A stretch of 64,000 bases of DNA, from contig CAUFRY010000004.1 in assembly GCA_959028445.1 (NCBI GenBank), forward strand, positions 1-64,000, written 5' to 3'. The DNA is from an uncultured Collinsella sp. Lineage in GTDB: Bacteria > Actinomycetota > Coriobacteriia > Coriobacteriales > Coriobacteriaceae. Position 1 is the stretch's first letter; each line of letters begins with the position of its first letter. Of the stretch, positions 50,208 to 59,454 are shown one piece after another. Under the pieces are notes generated by a model. The model had not been told where the DNA came from. It made no database searches and worked only from the letters and a program-made list of their open reading frames with translations. A program made the position numbers and the translations under genes.

Positions 50208-52439
50208 CTAGAAGTTGGCGTCGTTGAGCTGGGTGCTCTCGAGGCCGTCGAGTTGCTGTTGCTCGGGCGTATCGGCGACGCTCTCGAGCAGCTCGGTGGG
50301 ATCGACGTTCATGCTCTTGCCGGCCTCGTTGCCGTTGACCAAGTCGTCCGAGAAGATGTCGACTTCCATTTCCTCGGCCTCTTCGATCTGAACCTCGAGC
50401 GGCACCTGGGTGCGCACGAGCTTAACGGCCGGGCGCATGCGGGCAAACAGCGGTACGTACTCAATGATGATGGCCGAGTTCTCAAGACCGTACCAACGTG
50501 CCGGGCTTCCGCAGGCGCGGCGGACGGCGTACTTGATGGCCATGACGCGATGGTCGTTGCGGTTGATGTCCGTTTCGGGGGCAAGCATCTTGCGCAGCAT
50601 GCAAAAACGGAAGTCACCCACGTTGCCGCGTGTCTCGTAGATGGAGTAGGTGTGATGCTGCGGCGGCAACTCACCCGATGCCATCAGGTCGCCAACGATC
50701 TGGCGTAGGTAGGCGTTGATGCGCTGATTGACCTTAAAGCCCAGGTCCAAGCGCACGCGGAACAGGAAGTCTGTGCCAAAGGTCTCAACGGAATACTCGT
50801 GCGTATAGGGCTCGTCGGTAACGTGCACGTTGATGAACCAATATGCCTTGGCACGCTTGGGGTGCTTGTCCAGGATGGAATAGAGCACGTCGCGGTCGAG
50901 CGTGAGCGGGTCGGGGCTGTTGGTGAGGAACACCAGATTGTCAGCGAGCACGGGATAGGTCTCGTCGTTGCGCAGGCGGTTGAGCTGATCGATGTACTTG
51001 GAGACGGGCAGCAGGATCGTTTGCGTGCGCTCGATGGCGGTGCCGCGGCGCCACACATACATAAGGCCGAACAGCAGCGCGGCCAGGAAGATCATGACGT
51101 AGCCGCCGTCAAAGAACATAGTGAGGCACGAAGCGAAGAAGCACAGCTCAATGGCACCAAAGAGCAGGGCGAAGACGCAAGCACCCAGCTTGTGCTTGAG
51201 GATGCCGGCGATATAGCTCGTCAGCAGTGTGGTGGTCATGAGCATGGTCACGGTGATGGCGAGGCCATAGGCGCTCTCCATGCGCTCGGAGTTCTGGAAT
51301 AGCAGCACGATGAAGATGCAGCCGACCCACATGATGTTGTTGACGAGCGGAATATAGAGCTGGCCCTTGGTGTCGCTGGGGTAGTGGATGCGCAGATGCG
51401 GCATAAGGTTGAGACGCGTGGCCTCGGATACCAGCGAGAACGAGCCGGTGATGAGCGCCTGCGAGGCGATGATGGCCGCCACGGCCGAAAGCACGATGGC
51501 AAAGGGGCGCAGGGGCTCGGGAAGCATCATGTAGAACGGGTTGACGATGTCCATCGCGAGCATCTGGGGATTGGAGTTGTTGGCGAGCAGCCAAGCGCCC
51601 TGACCCAGATAGTTAAGGATGAGCGCTGCCTTTACGAACGGCCAGGATGCGTAAATGTTAGCCTTGCCCACGTGACCCATGTCCGAATAGAGCGCCTCGG
51701 CGCCGGTCGTCGACAGAAAGACAAAGCCGAGCACCATGATGCCCGAGTGGTTGATGGGCGAGAACGGGAACATGATGCCGCGGATGGGGTTGAGTGCGCG
51801 CAAGATGGACAGGTTGCCGAGCATGTTGAACAGACCGGCGCCCGCCAGGAACAGGAACCATAGCGTCATAAGCGGGCCGAACAGTTTGCCGATTGACGAG
51901 GTGCCGGCGCGCTGCATGGCAAACAGACCGCAGATAATGATGATGGTAATGATGATGACGTTGGTCTGGCCGTCGCCCAGCAGCGCATGGCCCCATTCTA
52001 TGGTGCGCAGACCCTCGATGGCTGTGGTGACCGTGACGGCGGGGGTGAGGATGCCGTCGGCAAGCAGTGCCGCACCGCCGATCATGGCGGGGAGAATCAG
52101 CCACGGCGCCACCTTGCGAACGAGGCTGAACAGCGCGAAGATGCCGCCTTCGTTGTGGTTGTCGGCCTTCATGGCGATTACCACGTACTTGACCGTGGTC
52201 ACGAGCGTCATGGTCCAGATAACGAGCGAGAGCGCGCCCAGGATCATGTCCTCACTGACGGTGCCGATGCCGCCGTTGTTGGCGACAATTGATTTCATGG
52301 TGTACATGGGGCTCGTGCCGATGTCGCCATAGACGACGCCGAGCGTTACGAGCAGCATGCCAGCGGAGAGGGGAATGGCTCCATGCCCGCCTTGACTACG
52401 CTGGTCTTGGAGGCTTGCCTCCAGTTCGTTGTGTGCCAC
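50208..52439 (-). CDS. kup: Kup-type potassium transporter
   Basis: A roughly 743-residue KUP/HAK protein. The N-terminal VTLGVVYGDIGTSPMYTMKSI is the family hallmark, followed by twelve helices with GGIFALFSLVRK, LADGILTPAVTVTTAIEG and FLSTTGAEALYSDMGHVG. A long cytosolic C-terminal domain (from about residue 490) follows. It takes up potassium with protons. The GTG at 52439 has AAGGGAG at five-base spacing; an ATG at 52457 in frame gives six more residues and overlaps that site, so the start is uncertain. Confidence 0.93.
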   Translation of the reverse strand: MAHNELEASLQDQRSQGGHGAIPLSAGMLLVTLGVVYGDIGTSPMYTMKSIVANNGGIGTVSEDMILGALSLVIWTMTLVTTVKYVVIAMKADNHNEGGIFALFSLVRKVAPWLILPAMIGGAALLADGILTPAVTVTTAIEGLRTIEWGHALLGDGQTNVIIITIIIICGLFAMQRAGTSSIGKLFGPLMTLWFLFLAGAGLFNMLGNLSILRALNPIRGIMFPFSPINHSGIMVLGFVFLSTTGAEALYSDMGHVGKANIYASWPFVKAALILNYLGQGAWLLANNSNPQMLAMDIVNPFYMMLPEPLRPFAIVLSAVAAIIASQALITGSFSLVSEATRLNLMPHLRIHYPSDTKGQLYIPLVNNIMWVGCIFIVLLFQNSERMESAYGLAITVTMLMTTTLLTSYIAGILKHKLGACVFALLFGAIELCFFASCLTMFFDGGYVMIFLAALLFGLMYVWRRGTAIERTQTILLPVSKYIDQLNRLRNDETYPVLADNLVFLTNSPDPLTLDRDVLYSILDKHPKRAKAYWFINVHVTDEPYTHEYSVETFGTDFLFRVRLDLGFKVNQRINAYLRQIVGDLMASGELPPQHHTYSIYETRGNVGDFRFCMLRKMLAPETDINRNDHRVMAIKYAVRRACGSPARWYGLENSAIIIEYVPLFARMRPAVKLVRTQVPLEVQIEEAEEMEVDIFSDDLVNGNEAGKSMNVDPTELLESVADTPEQQQLDGLESTQLNDANF

Positions 52440-52538
52440 GTGGACTCCCTTAGACATCCGGCCTCTGCCAAGAGCAGTAGACCTTTATGCCATCTTTATA
52501 CATATAAGAGCAGTTTGGCACATGGGGGTGTTTTAGAC

Positions 52539-52562
52539 AATAATCCCCAGCTGGGGATTATT
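52539..52562. terminator. Perfect 24-bp palindrome
   Basis: AATAATCCCCAG followed directly by CTGGGGATTATT. It is downstream of the EamA gene and upstream of kup on the same strand. It may terminate EamA or be an operator of kup. Confidence 0.5.
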
Positions 52563-52596
52563 CATGTACGCAGATAGCATTTCAAAGCAGGGGCTT

Positions 52597-53508
52597 TTAA
52601 GCGCGTGCCGCTTGGGCGATGCTTGCTTTGGTGTCTGCGCGTTTGCCGGCGAGTTCGCAAAAGAGCGCGCCGCCGATGATAAGTGCGGCACCCATCAGGC
52701 GGACCGGTGTTATGGTTTCGCCCAAAAGGACGGCCGAGAACACGACGGCCGAAAGCGGCTCGAGGTAGCCGACGACCGCGACAGTCTGGACGGGCAGCTT
52801 AGCGACAGCACTAAAGTAGAGCAGGCAGCCGATGCCGGTGTTGACGACGCCGAGCATGACGACGGCACGCCAATCAATACTGGCGGCGACACCGGCGGAC
52901 AGGAATGAGGGGGCGCCTTGGGTGACGAGCGTGAGGACCAGCGCGGTCACAAAGGCGGCGCTCACCTGGAGCGCGGAGTTCTCGAGACCCTCGATGTGCG
53001 GCGCGCCCTTGCTGGCGATGACCATCAGTGCATAGCAAAATGCCGAGGCGATGCCGCAGACGATGCCCGCAATGGGCATGTTGCCGCCTAGACCTTGCGC
53101 TGCAATGAGAAAAGCGCCGCAGGCGACGGCGATAAACCCGGCGATTTTGCCGCCGGTCAGCTTTTCGCCAAAGATGAGCGGGGAGAGCGCCATGACAATG
53201 ATGGGGCCGCAATAGTACAGCAACGAGGATGCGCCGACGCCGATCGTCTGGTAGGCGCGGAACAGAAAAATCCAGCTGGCGCCCAGCGCGGCTCCCGAAA
53301 GGAGGAGGGCTGCGGCTTCGCGGGGGCGAGATGGCGCCTGCAACTTATGGCGTTGGGTGATGGCGAGGACGGTGACAAGCGAGAGCGCGCCCAAAAACGT
53401 GCGCAGGAGCACGATATCGGAGCTCGGCAGCGCGATAGCAGCGGCGATGATGCCGTTGGAGCCAAACAATAGCAATGCTGCTAAGTACGTAAACAGTCCG
53501 TTGTTCAT
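52597..53508 (-). CDS. EamA/DMT family transporter, second copy
   Basis: A 303-residue ten-helix exporter with two EamA repeats (about 5-140 and 150-285). VGYLEPLSAVVFSAVLLGETITPVRLMGAALIIGGALF is the conserved end of the second repeat. It is divergent from the LysR gene at 53627, as in the pair at 9106/10167. The two EamA proteins are only distantly alike. The substrate is unknown. Confidence 0.86.
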   Translation of the reverse strand: MNNGLFTYLAALLLFGSNGIIAAAIALPSSDIVLLRTFLGALSLVTVLAITQRHKLQAPSRPREAAALLLSGAALGASWIFLFRAYQTIGVGASSLLYYCGPIIVMALSPLIFGEKLTGGKIAGFIAVACGAFLIAAQGLGGNMPIAGIVCGIASAFCYALMVIASKGAPHIEGLENSALQVSAAFVTALVLTLVTQGAPSFLSAGVAASIDWRAVVMLGVVNTGIGCLLYFSAVAKLPVQTVAVVGYLEPLSAVVFSAVLLGETITPVRLMGAALIIGGALFCELAGKRADTKASIAQAARA

Positions 53509-53626
53509 GCGCTGACATCCCCTCTATATCCGAGCATGTTCACTATGGGTGAACTGGCTTTAGAAGAAAAGCGAATATAATGCATGGCAAACATGACAAA
53601 AACTCATGTAAAGGTGGAGGCGTGCC

Positions 53627-54484
53627 GTGAAGACCAATATCCAAAAGATGCAAGTGCTGCTCGAGACGGTGCGTGCCGGCAGCTTTACGCGTGCTGCAGA
53701 ACGGCTGAGCTATTCGCAGTCGGGCGTGAGTCGCATGGTGGGCGACCTTGAGGCAGACTGGGGTTTTAAGGTGCTTGATCGCAGTCGCGAGGGCGTGGTG
53801 CTTTCTGCCGACGGGCGGCAGGTCATGCCGGCAGTCGAGGCGTTATGCGAAGAGTTTGGCCGCCTGCAGCGACGCGTGGACGAGATGCGTGGGCTCATGC
53901 GTGGCAAGATCTGTATCGGTACGTTTTCGAGTGTGGCGACCCACGTGCTGCCGCCGGTGATCGCGCGCTTTCGCGCCGATCATCCGGATGTCGATTACGA
54001 GCTGTTGATGGGTGATTACTCCGAGATTGAGCAATGGATGGCGGAAGGTCGCTGCGACTTGGGCTTTATTCCGCGCGAGCCGCACGGTGCCGGCATGGCG
54101 TCGCGGCCGTTGGTGCAAGACGAGCTGATGGCCGTGGTGCCAGCGGACTCTTCGCTTGCCATCGCGGAGGTCGTTTCCCTTGCCGATTTGGCCAACGAGC
54201 AGTTTATTCTGCTGGAACGCGGTAGCGACGACGAAATAACGCCGCTGTTTCGCCGCGCGGGCCTGGCAGTGCGCTCAAAACTGTCGACCTGGGATGACTA
54301 TGCGATTATGGCCATGGTCGAGGACGGCCTGGGCGTGAGCGTTCTTCCGGCGCTCATCTTGCGCCGCTGCCAGTTCGATGTCGCCGTGCGCCCTCTCGAG
54401 GGACATCCTCATCGGCAGATCAACGCCATATACCGCACCGCTGACGTTTCGCTTGCGGCGGCTCGTTTCCTTGAATATCTCTAA
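53627..54484 (+). CDS. LysR family transcriptional regulator
   Basis: A 285-residue LysR protein with the winged helix MQVLLETVRAGSFTRAAERLSYSQSGVSRMVGDLEADW and an effector domain from residue 90. DDYAIMAMVEDGLGVSVLPALI near residue 230 resembles the regulator at 10167-11033, so the two EamA/LysR pairs share ancestry. A GTG or the first ATG could start it; the frame begins with GTG at 53627 preceded by GGTGGAGG. Confidence 0.92.
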   Translation: MKTNIQKMQVLLETVRAGSFTRAAERLSYSQSGVSRMVGDLEADWGFKVLDRSREGVVLSADGRQVMPAVEALCEEFGRLQRRVDEMRGLMRGKICIGTFSSVATHVLPPVIARFRADHPDVDYELLMGDYSEIEQWMAEGRCDLGFIPREPHGAGMASRPLVQDELMAVVPADSSLAIAEVVSLADLANEQFILLERGSDDEITPLFRRAGLAVRSKLSTWDDYAIMAMVEDGLGVSVLPALILRRCQFDVAVRPLEGHPHRQINAIYRTADVSLAAARFLEYL

Positions 54485-54543
54485 AAGCGCGTACCTGTTG
54501 TCTACTTTGGGACAATTCTCGGGGTTCGGTACATTTTCTTATG

Positions 54544-54625
54544 AAATTGAACTTTCGGATAATGCGCCGCGCTATACTGCTGCCTAAATTGAACTCAGGT
54601 TCAATTTGTGTTCTATAAATTGAAC
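54544..54625. promoter_or_regulatory. AAATTGAAC operator sites and -10 box of the XRE-aminotransferase gene
   Basis: AAATTGAAC occurs at 54544-54552, 54586-54594 and 54617-54625, and inverted as GTTCAATTT at 54599-54607. The middle two form a dyad with a four-base centre. TATACT at 54573-54578 is the likely -10. The last site ends 21 bases before the start codon. Autoregulation by the XRE domain is probable. Confidence 0.65.
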
Positions 54626-54646
54626 TTTGCCAGCAAGGAGGTTCTA

Positions 54647-56167
54647 ATGGCCCAAGAGACGTTTAGCGATCGCCTGCGACAGACCATGTCCGATCGCGAC
54701 GTTCGCCAGTCGGATGTAATCCGCGCATCGGAGATGCTCGGCAAAAAACTCGGCAAGAGTCAGATGAGCCAATATGTGAGCGGCAAGACGATCCCGCGGC
54801 GCGATGTGGCAGAGCTGCTCGCCCGTATTTTGGAGGTCGATGTTTCCTGGCTGCTCGCCAGTGACGCCGATCAAGTCGAGACGTCCTCGTCCCATAACGT
54901 TGCCAAATCCGAACCTAGTCCCTCAGCTCAAATTCCAAGGAGCACCACCATGCGTACTTTTTCTAAATCCACCAAGCTCGATAACGTCCTGTATGACGTG
55001 CGCGGTCCCGTCGTCGACGAGGCTGCCCGTATGGAGGACGAGGGCGAGCGCATCCTCAAGCTCAATATCGGCAACCCGGCGCCCTTCGGTTTTCGCACGC
55101 CCGACGAGGTTATCAAGGACATGCGCCAGCAGCTGCCCGACTGCGAAGGCTATTCCAACTCGCGCGGCCTGTTCTCTGCGCGCAAGGCGATCATGCAGTA
55201 TTCGCAGATCAAGGGCCTGCCCAATGTTCAGATGGAGCATATCTACACGGGCAACGGCGTGTCCGAACTCATTCAGCTTTCGATGAACGCTCTGCTCGAC
55301 AATGGCGACGAGATTTTGATCCCCAGCCCCGACTATCCGCTCTGGACGGCGTGCGCAACCCTCGCCGGCGGTCATCCCGTGCACTATCTATGCGATGAGC
55401 AGGCGGATTGGTATCCCGACCTGGAGGATATGGAGTCCAAGATCACGAGCGCGACCAAAGCCCTCGTCATCATCAACCCTAACAACCCCACGGGTTCCGT
55501 CTATCCGCGCGAGGTGCTCGAGGGCATCGTCGAGGTTGCACGCAGGCATCAGCTGATGATCTTTGCCGATGAGATCTACGACCGCCTGTGCATGGACGGC
55601 TACGAGCACGTCTCGATTGCCTCGCTCGCCCCCGACCTGCCCTGCGTTACCTTTAGTGGCCTTTCCAAGTCGCACATGATTGCGGGCTATCGTATTGGCT
55701 GGATGGTGCTTTCGGGCAACCAGCGCTGCATGAGCGACTTCATCATGGGTATCAACATGCTCTCCAACATGCGCCTGTGCTCCAACGTGCCGGCCCAGTC
55801 GATCGTTCAGACGGCACTCGGTGGTCATCAGTCCGTTAACGACTACATCCGTCCCGGCGGCCGTGTCTACGAGCAGCGCAACTTTGTGTATGAGGCGCTC
55901 AACAAGATTGACGGCATCTCGGTGGTCAAGCCGCGCGCGGCGTTCTACATCTTCCCCAAGATGGATGTGAAGAAGTTCAACATCACCGATGACGAGCAGT
56001 TCGCCCTTGACCTGCTGCACGAGAAGAAGATCCTGATCACGCGCGGCGGCGGCTTTAACTGGGCCGAGCCCGACCACTTCCGCATCGTGTACCTGCCGCG
56101 CATGGAAGTGCTCAAAGAGTCCCTCGAAGACCTCGCCGACTTCTTCGATCATTATCGCCAGTCGTAG
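54647..56167 (+). CDS. Fusion of XRE-type HTH domain and class I aminotransferase (AlaA-like)
   Basis: A 506-residue fusion. Residues 1-75 hold a helix-turn-helix (FSDRLRQTMSDRDVRQSDVIRASEM, then KSQMSQYVSGKTIPRRDVAELLARILEV). A low-complexity linker follows. From residue 102 onward (MRTFSKSTKLDNVLYDVRGPV) it is a complete PLP enzyme like alanine-synthesising AlaA. NPNNPTG, the SGLSKSHMIAGYRIGWM lysine and FRIVYLP are intact. AAGGAGG precedes the ATG at 54647. A second site (AAGGAG, seven bases) precedes an in-frame ATG at 54950, just at the start of the enzyme domain. The gene may thus yield two products. A terminator follows. Confidence 0.9.
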   Translation: MAQETFSDRLRQTMSDRDVRQSDVIRASEMLGKKLGKSQMSQYVSGKTIPRRDVAELLARILEVDVSWLLASDADQVETSSSHNVAKSEPSPSAQIPRSTTMRTFSKSTKLDNVLYDVRGPVVDEAARMEDEGERILKLNIGNPAPFGFRTPDEVIKDMRQQLPDCEGYSNSRGLFSARKAIMQYSQIKGLPNVQMEHIYTGNGVSELIQLSMNALLDNGDEILIPSPDYPLWTACATLAGGHPVHYLCDEQADWYPDLEDMESKITSATKALVIINPNNPTGSVYPREVLEGIVEVARRHQLMIFADEIYDRLCMDGYEHVSIASLAPDLPCVTFSGLSKSHMIAGYRIGWMVLSGNQRCMSDFIMGINMLSNMRLCSNVPAQSIVQTALGGHQSVNDYIRPGGRVYEQRNFVYEALNKIDGISVVKPRAAFYIFPKMDVKKFNITDDEQFALDLLHEKKILITRGGGFNWAEPDHFRIVYLPRMEVLKESLEDLADFFDHYRQS

Positions 56168-56187
56168 GGGACAGAAGCTCCGTACAA

Positions 56188-56228
56188 TAAAAAGCTCCCT
56201 GCAGTTGCTTGGCTGCAGGGAGCTTTTT
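56188..56228 (+). terminator. Intrinsic terminator after the aminotransferase gene
   Basis: AAAAAGCTCCCTGCAG and CTGCAGGGAGCTTTTTT form a 16-base stem with a T run. Confidence 0.92.
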
Positions 56229-56243
56229 TGTGGACCCGTGGGG

Positions 56244-56349
56244 CGTGGGACAAAATAATCAGTAGTTCTTGTCCCAGGTTCGAAAGAAGTATCGAGTTTG
56301 TTGCCGCAGGCGACCCTGGGACAAGAACTACTGATTATTTTGTCCCACG
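56244..56349. repeat. Long inverted repeat with two GGGACA cores per arm
   Basis: The 34-base arms at 56244-56277 and 56316-56349 are perfect complements and read CGTGGGACAAAATAATCAGT onward, ending in TTGTCCCAG. The loop is about 38 bases. It sits between the aminotransferase and the deformylase gene. It looks like a MITE or REP pair. Confidence 0.85.
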
Positions 56350-56362
56350 TGGCGTTCTTGAA

Positions 56363-56773
56363 CTAAATAACAATCCCGTTGCAATGGTCGATTTCGTGTT
56401 GGATGATCTCGGCGGTGTAGCCCGAGAAGTTCTTGATGCGGTGCACGAAGTTCTCGTCCAGATACTCCACCTTAATACGGCGATAGCGGGTACAAGGGCG
56501 CTCGCCGACCAGCGAAAGGCACCCTTCGCTTGTCTGATAGGCATTGACCTGCTCAAGAATTTGCGGGTTGTACATGAGCAACGACTTGCTGCCGTCCTTT
56601 ACGCAGATGATGCGTTTGCGTACGCCAATCATATTGGCGGCAAGCCCCACGCATTCGTGCTCGTGCTCGTGCAGCGTGTCCAGAAGGTCTTGCCCGGTCG
56701 CGGCGTCCTCAGGGCCGGCATCCTCGGAGGGCAGGCGTAAAAAGAACTCGGACTTCATGATGGGTTTAATCAT
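56363..56773 (-). CDS. def: Peptide deformylase
   Basis: A 136-residue metalloenzyme removing the formyl group from new N-termini. GLAANMIG is motif 1 (Gln is Met here), EGCLSLVGERP is motif 2 with the metal Cys, and QHEIDHCNG is motif 3 with the catalytic Glu. It belongs to the short deformylase type. AAGGAG lies before the ATG at 56773; the frame to 56917 is not supported. The window also holds a copy without the Glu (48499-48918). Confidence 0.88.
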   Translation of the reverse strand: MIKPIMKSEFFLRLPSEDAGPEDAATGQDLLDTLHEHEHECVGLAANMIGVRKRIICVKDGSKSLLMYNPQILEQVNAYQTSEGCLSLVGERPCTRYRRIKVEYLDENFVHRIKNFSGYTAEIIQHEIDHCNGIVI

Positions 56774-56977
56774 GGCGGGCTCCTTGTATCTCATGCTTTC
56801 GTGGACTTTCAATAATAGCGCGGAGACAAAGCCGTGCGCTCGCGTTACAATCTTTCGACGTTGAACCATGTTGCCGGATGTGCTGTTTGCGCTGTCCGGT
56901 GTAAGTCTAGGGCTCATTTTCGCCCTGGGCTGTTCCTCTAGGGCGATGCGTTTGTCGTTCTAAGAGGAAGGAATTTC

Positions 56978-58390
56978 ATGGGGACCAAATCCCAGAAGAA
57001 AACTCAATCATCATCGAAGACCTCGACGTTTCTTACCGTGATGTATGTCGCCGCCTTTGTCGCCGCGTTTAACGAGAACATCATTAACGTGGCGCTGCAC
57101 GATATTATGGCGGCGTTTTCGGTGAGTGCGACCACGGCACAATGGCTCGTTTCGGGCTACATGATCGTGACGTCGATTTTCACGGCCATCATGGCCTTCC
57201 TGTCCGGCCGCTTCTCGACCCGCAAGCTGCTGTTCTTTGCATGCGGCTGCATGGTTGTCGGCGAGATCCTGTGCCTGCTGGCGCCGTCGTTTGCCGTGCT
57301 GCTGCCGAGCCGTATCCTGCAGGCTGCGGGCTCGGGTATCTTGTTCCCGCTTATGATGAACGTGGTGCTGTCTTGCGCCCCGCGCGAGAAGCTCGGCCTG
57401 TATTTGAGCCTGGGCGGTGCTTGCATCACGTTGGGACCGGCGTTTGGTCCTGTGATTAGTGGCCTTATGTGCACCCTGTTTGGTTGGAGGGCTGTGTTTA
57501 TCGTCCCGCTGGTGGGCGGTATCGTGGTTGCCGTCGTGGGTGCAAAACTCGTGCAAAACGTCGGCGAGCGCCTGGATGTTTCGCTCGATATCCTCTCGGT
57601 TATTTTGCTTGCTACCGACATCACGGCGTTCGTGTACTCCGTTGGTGAGTTCTCCGCCAATGTGACGACTGGTGTCGTGGCGCTTGCTGTCGCCTTTGTG
57701 TTGCTTGGCTTGTTCGCCGTTCGTCAGCTTAAGCTCGAGCACCCGGTACTCAACGTGCGCCCCATGGCGAGCATTCGCTTTTGGCCGGCATGTCTGCTCG
57801 TGGTCGTGTCGATGATGACGACGTTTTCGATGAGCGTTTTGCTACCGCTGTATTTTGAGGGCGCGTACGGCATGACGGCGCTTGCCGCAGGCCTGTTCAT
57901 TTTGCCGGCAATTGCTTTTAACGCGGTGACCTCGATTGCGGGCGGACGCGTGATGGACGCCCATGGTGCATGGCCGCTGCTGCCGATTGGATTTGCCCTG
58001 ATCGCCGTTGGCCAGATTGCCATCTCGATGACAGCTGCAAGCATAAACATCGGTATTGTCGTGGCGCTGACCGTTGTCGTGTATGCCGGAGTTGGCCTGG
58101 TGCTGAGCCCCTCGCAGACGGCTGGCCTTGAGACACTGCCCGCCGCCGAGCATCCTCATGGAACGGCGCTACTCAATACGTGGAACATGATTGCCGCGTC
58201 GTTTGGTCCGTCGCTGTTTATCGGCCTGCTTTCGAGTTCTGCGGCGGCTGCCGGCGCTGCGGGCACGGCAGCCGGTGTTGCCCAGGCGATTGGTTTTGCC
58301 GCCGCCGTGCGCGTGGCGGCCATTATTGCCGTAGTCGGATTTGTGGTGTCGGTTGCGTACGCTCGCCGCGAGTCGCACATGTCGCATTAA
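56978..58390 (+). CDS. MFS transporter, DHA2 family
   Basis: A 470-residue drug/proton antiporter with fourteen predicted helices. NENIINVALHDIMAAF and TTAQWLVSGYMIVTSI are motif D1 and the start of helix 2. GRFSTRKLLFFACGCMVVG is motif A, and LGPAFGPVISGLM is antiporter motif C. The 14-helix length supports DHA2. A TACAAT -10 is at 56845. AGAGGAAGGAA precedes the ATG. Confidence 0.9.
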   Translation: MGTKSQKKTQSSSKTSTFLTVMYVAAFVAAFNENIINVALHDIMAAFSVSATTAQWLVSGYMIVTSIFTAIMAFLSGRFSTRKLLFFACGCMVVGEILCLLAPSFAVLLPSRILQAAGSGILFPLMMNVVLSCAPREKLGLYLSLGGACITLGPAFGPVISGLMCTLFGWRAVFIVPLVGGIVVAVVGAKLVQNVGERLDVSLDILSVILLATDITAFVYSVGEFSANVTTGVVALAVAFVLLGLFAVRQLKLEHPVLNVRPMASIRFWPACLLVVVSMMTTFSMSVLLPLYFEGAYGMTALAAGLFILPAIAFNAVTSIAGGRVMDAHGAWPLLPIGFALIAVGQIAISMTAASINIGIVVALTVVVYAGVGLVLSPSQTAGLETLPAAEHPHGTALLNTWNMIAASFGPSLFIGLLSSSAAAAGAAGTAAGVAQAIGFAAAVRVAAIIAVVGFVVSVAYARRESHMSH

Positions 58391-58540
58391 TGTGTGCACA
58401 TAGATTCTGCAGCTAGATTGGCGGACGACACCATAAACTAATGGACGTTTTGCCGAGAGGCATGATTAATAAGCGCAAAGAGTGCGCGACGGGCCCCGCG
58501 AATGGGGCGATGATGCCCGAGAGGGCCAAGAAGGAGTCTC

Positions 58541-59452
58541 ATGTCTGAGAACGAAGAGATCATGAACGAGACCGAGAACGAGACCATGGCTGCCGAGGTT
58601 GAGGCAGTCGAGACCGTGGAGACCGAAGCTGCCGAGGTTGAGGCTGCTGACGAGGTTTCCGCCGAGGAGGAGGCCGAGGTTGTCGAGGCCGCCGCTGATT
58701 ACGATGACGAAGAGCTGATGGACAAGATGCAGAAGGCCGCCCGCCTGCTGCGCAGCCGTCGCTTTGCTATTTCCAAGGAGGAGGAGGCCAAGGCCGAGCG
58801 CATGGCGAACATCGAGCGCGCCATCAAGCTCCTTGACCTCAAGCCCAAGATGGAGCAGAAGGAGATGTCCGATCTGCTGGGCATGCGCCTTCGTGAGCTC
58901 GATGGCCTGATGGCCGAGGCTGAGGCTGCCGACCTGGTCGGTCGCATCGACGATGCCGAGGGCGACATGCGCAAGATCGTCGTCTTCGCTGCTGAGGATG
59001 CTGCCGAGGGCCTGACCGAGCTTGCCAACAAGAAGGAGAAGCTCCTGCCCGAGCTTTCTTACGAGGAGGCCACCGAGCTCATGGCTGCCCTCGATAAGGT
59101 TATCGCCCCGCTCGTCGCCATGGGCCTGGACGAGGACCGCGGTCCTCGCGGCGGTCGTGACGATCGTGGTGGCCGTGGCGGCGACCGTGGCGGTCGTGGC
59201 GGTTTTGGCGATCGCGGTGGCCGTGGCGGTGACCGTGGCGGTCGCGGTGGCGATCGCGGCGGCCGTGGCGGCTTTGGTGACCGTGGCGGCGACCGTGGCG
59301 GTCGCGGCGGCTTTGGCGGCAACCGTGGTGGCTATGGCGATCGCGGCGGCAACCGTGGTGGCTTCGGCGGTAACCGTGGTAACGACCGCGGCGGTCGTGG
59401 TGGCGACCGTGGCGGCCGCAACGGCGGCGGCTTCCGCGGTAACCGTTTTTAG
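58541..59452 (+). CDS. Acidic, RGG-repeat, putative RNA-binding protein
   Basis: A 303-residue protein in three parts. Residues 1-60 are strongly acidic (Glu/Ala/Val-rich). Residues 60-195 are helical with KKEEEAKAERMANIERAIKLLDLK and look like a winged-helix or MarR-like fold (EMSDLLGMRLRELDGLMAEAEAADL). From about residue 205 to the end there are some twenty RGG tripeptides in a disordered tail with FGD, YGD and FGGN spacers. RGG boxes bind RNA and promote condensation. Tandem GC-rich DNA underlies the tail. Nearly 150 bases of leader precede the gene, and AGAAGGAG precedes the ATG. No exact family is known to me. Confidence 0.75.
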   Translation: MSENEEIMNETENETMAAEVEAVETVETEAAEVEAADEVSAEEEAEVVEAAADYDDEELMDKMQKAARLLRSRRFAISKEEEAKAERMANIERAIKLLDLKPKMEQKEMSDLLGMRLRELDGLMAEAEAADLVGRIDDAEGDMRKIVVFAAEDAAEGLTELANKKEKLLPELSYEEATELMAALDKVIAPLVAMGLDEDRGPRGGRDDRGGRGGDRGGRGGFGDRGGRGGDRGGRGGDRGGRGGFGDRGGDRGGRGGFGGNRGGYGDRGGNRGGFGGNRGNDRGGRGGDRGGRNGGGFRGNRF

Positions 59453-59454
59453 GG

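Noticed and set aside
59140..59450. Tandem DNA repeats of about 12-18 bases
   Set aside because: They encode the RGG tail in frame. Unit lengths vary and there are no spacers, so this is not a CRISPR array.
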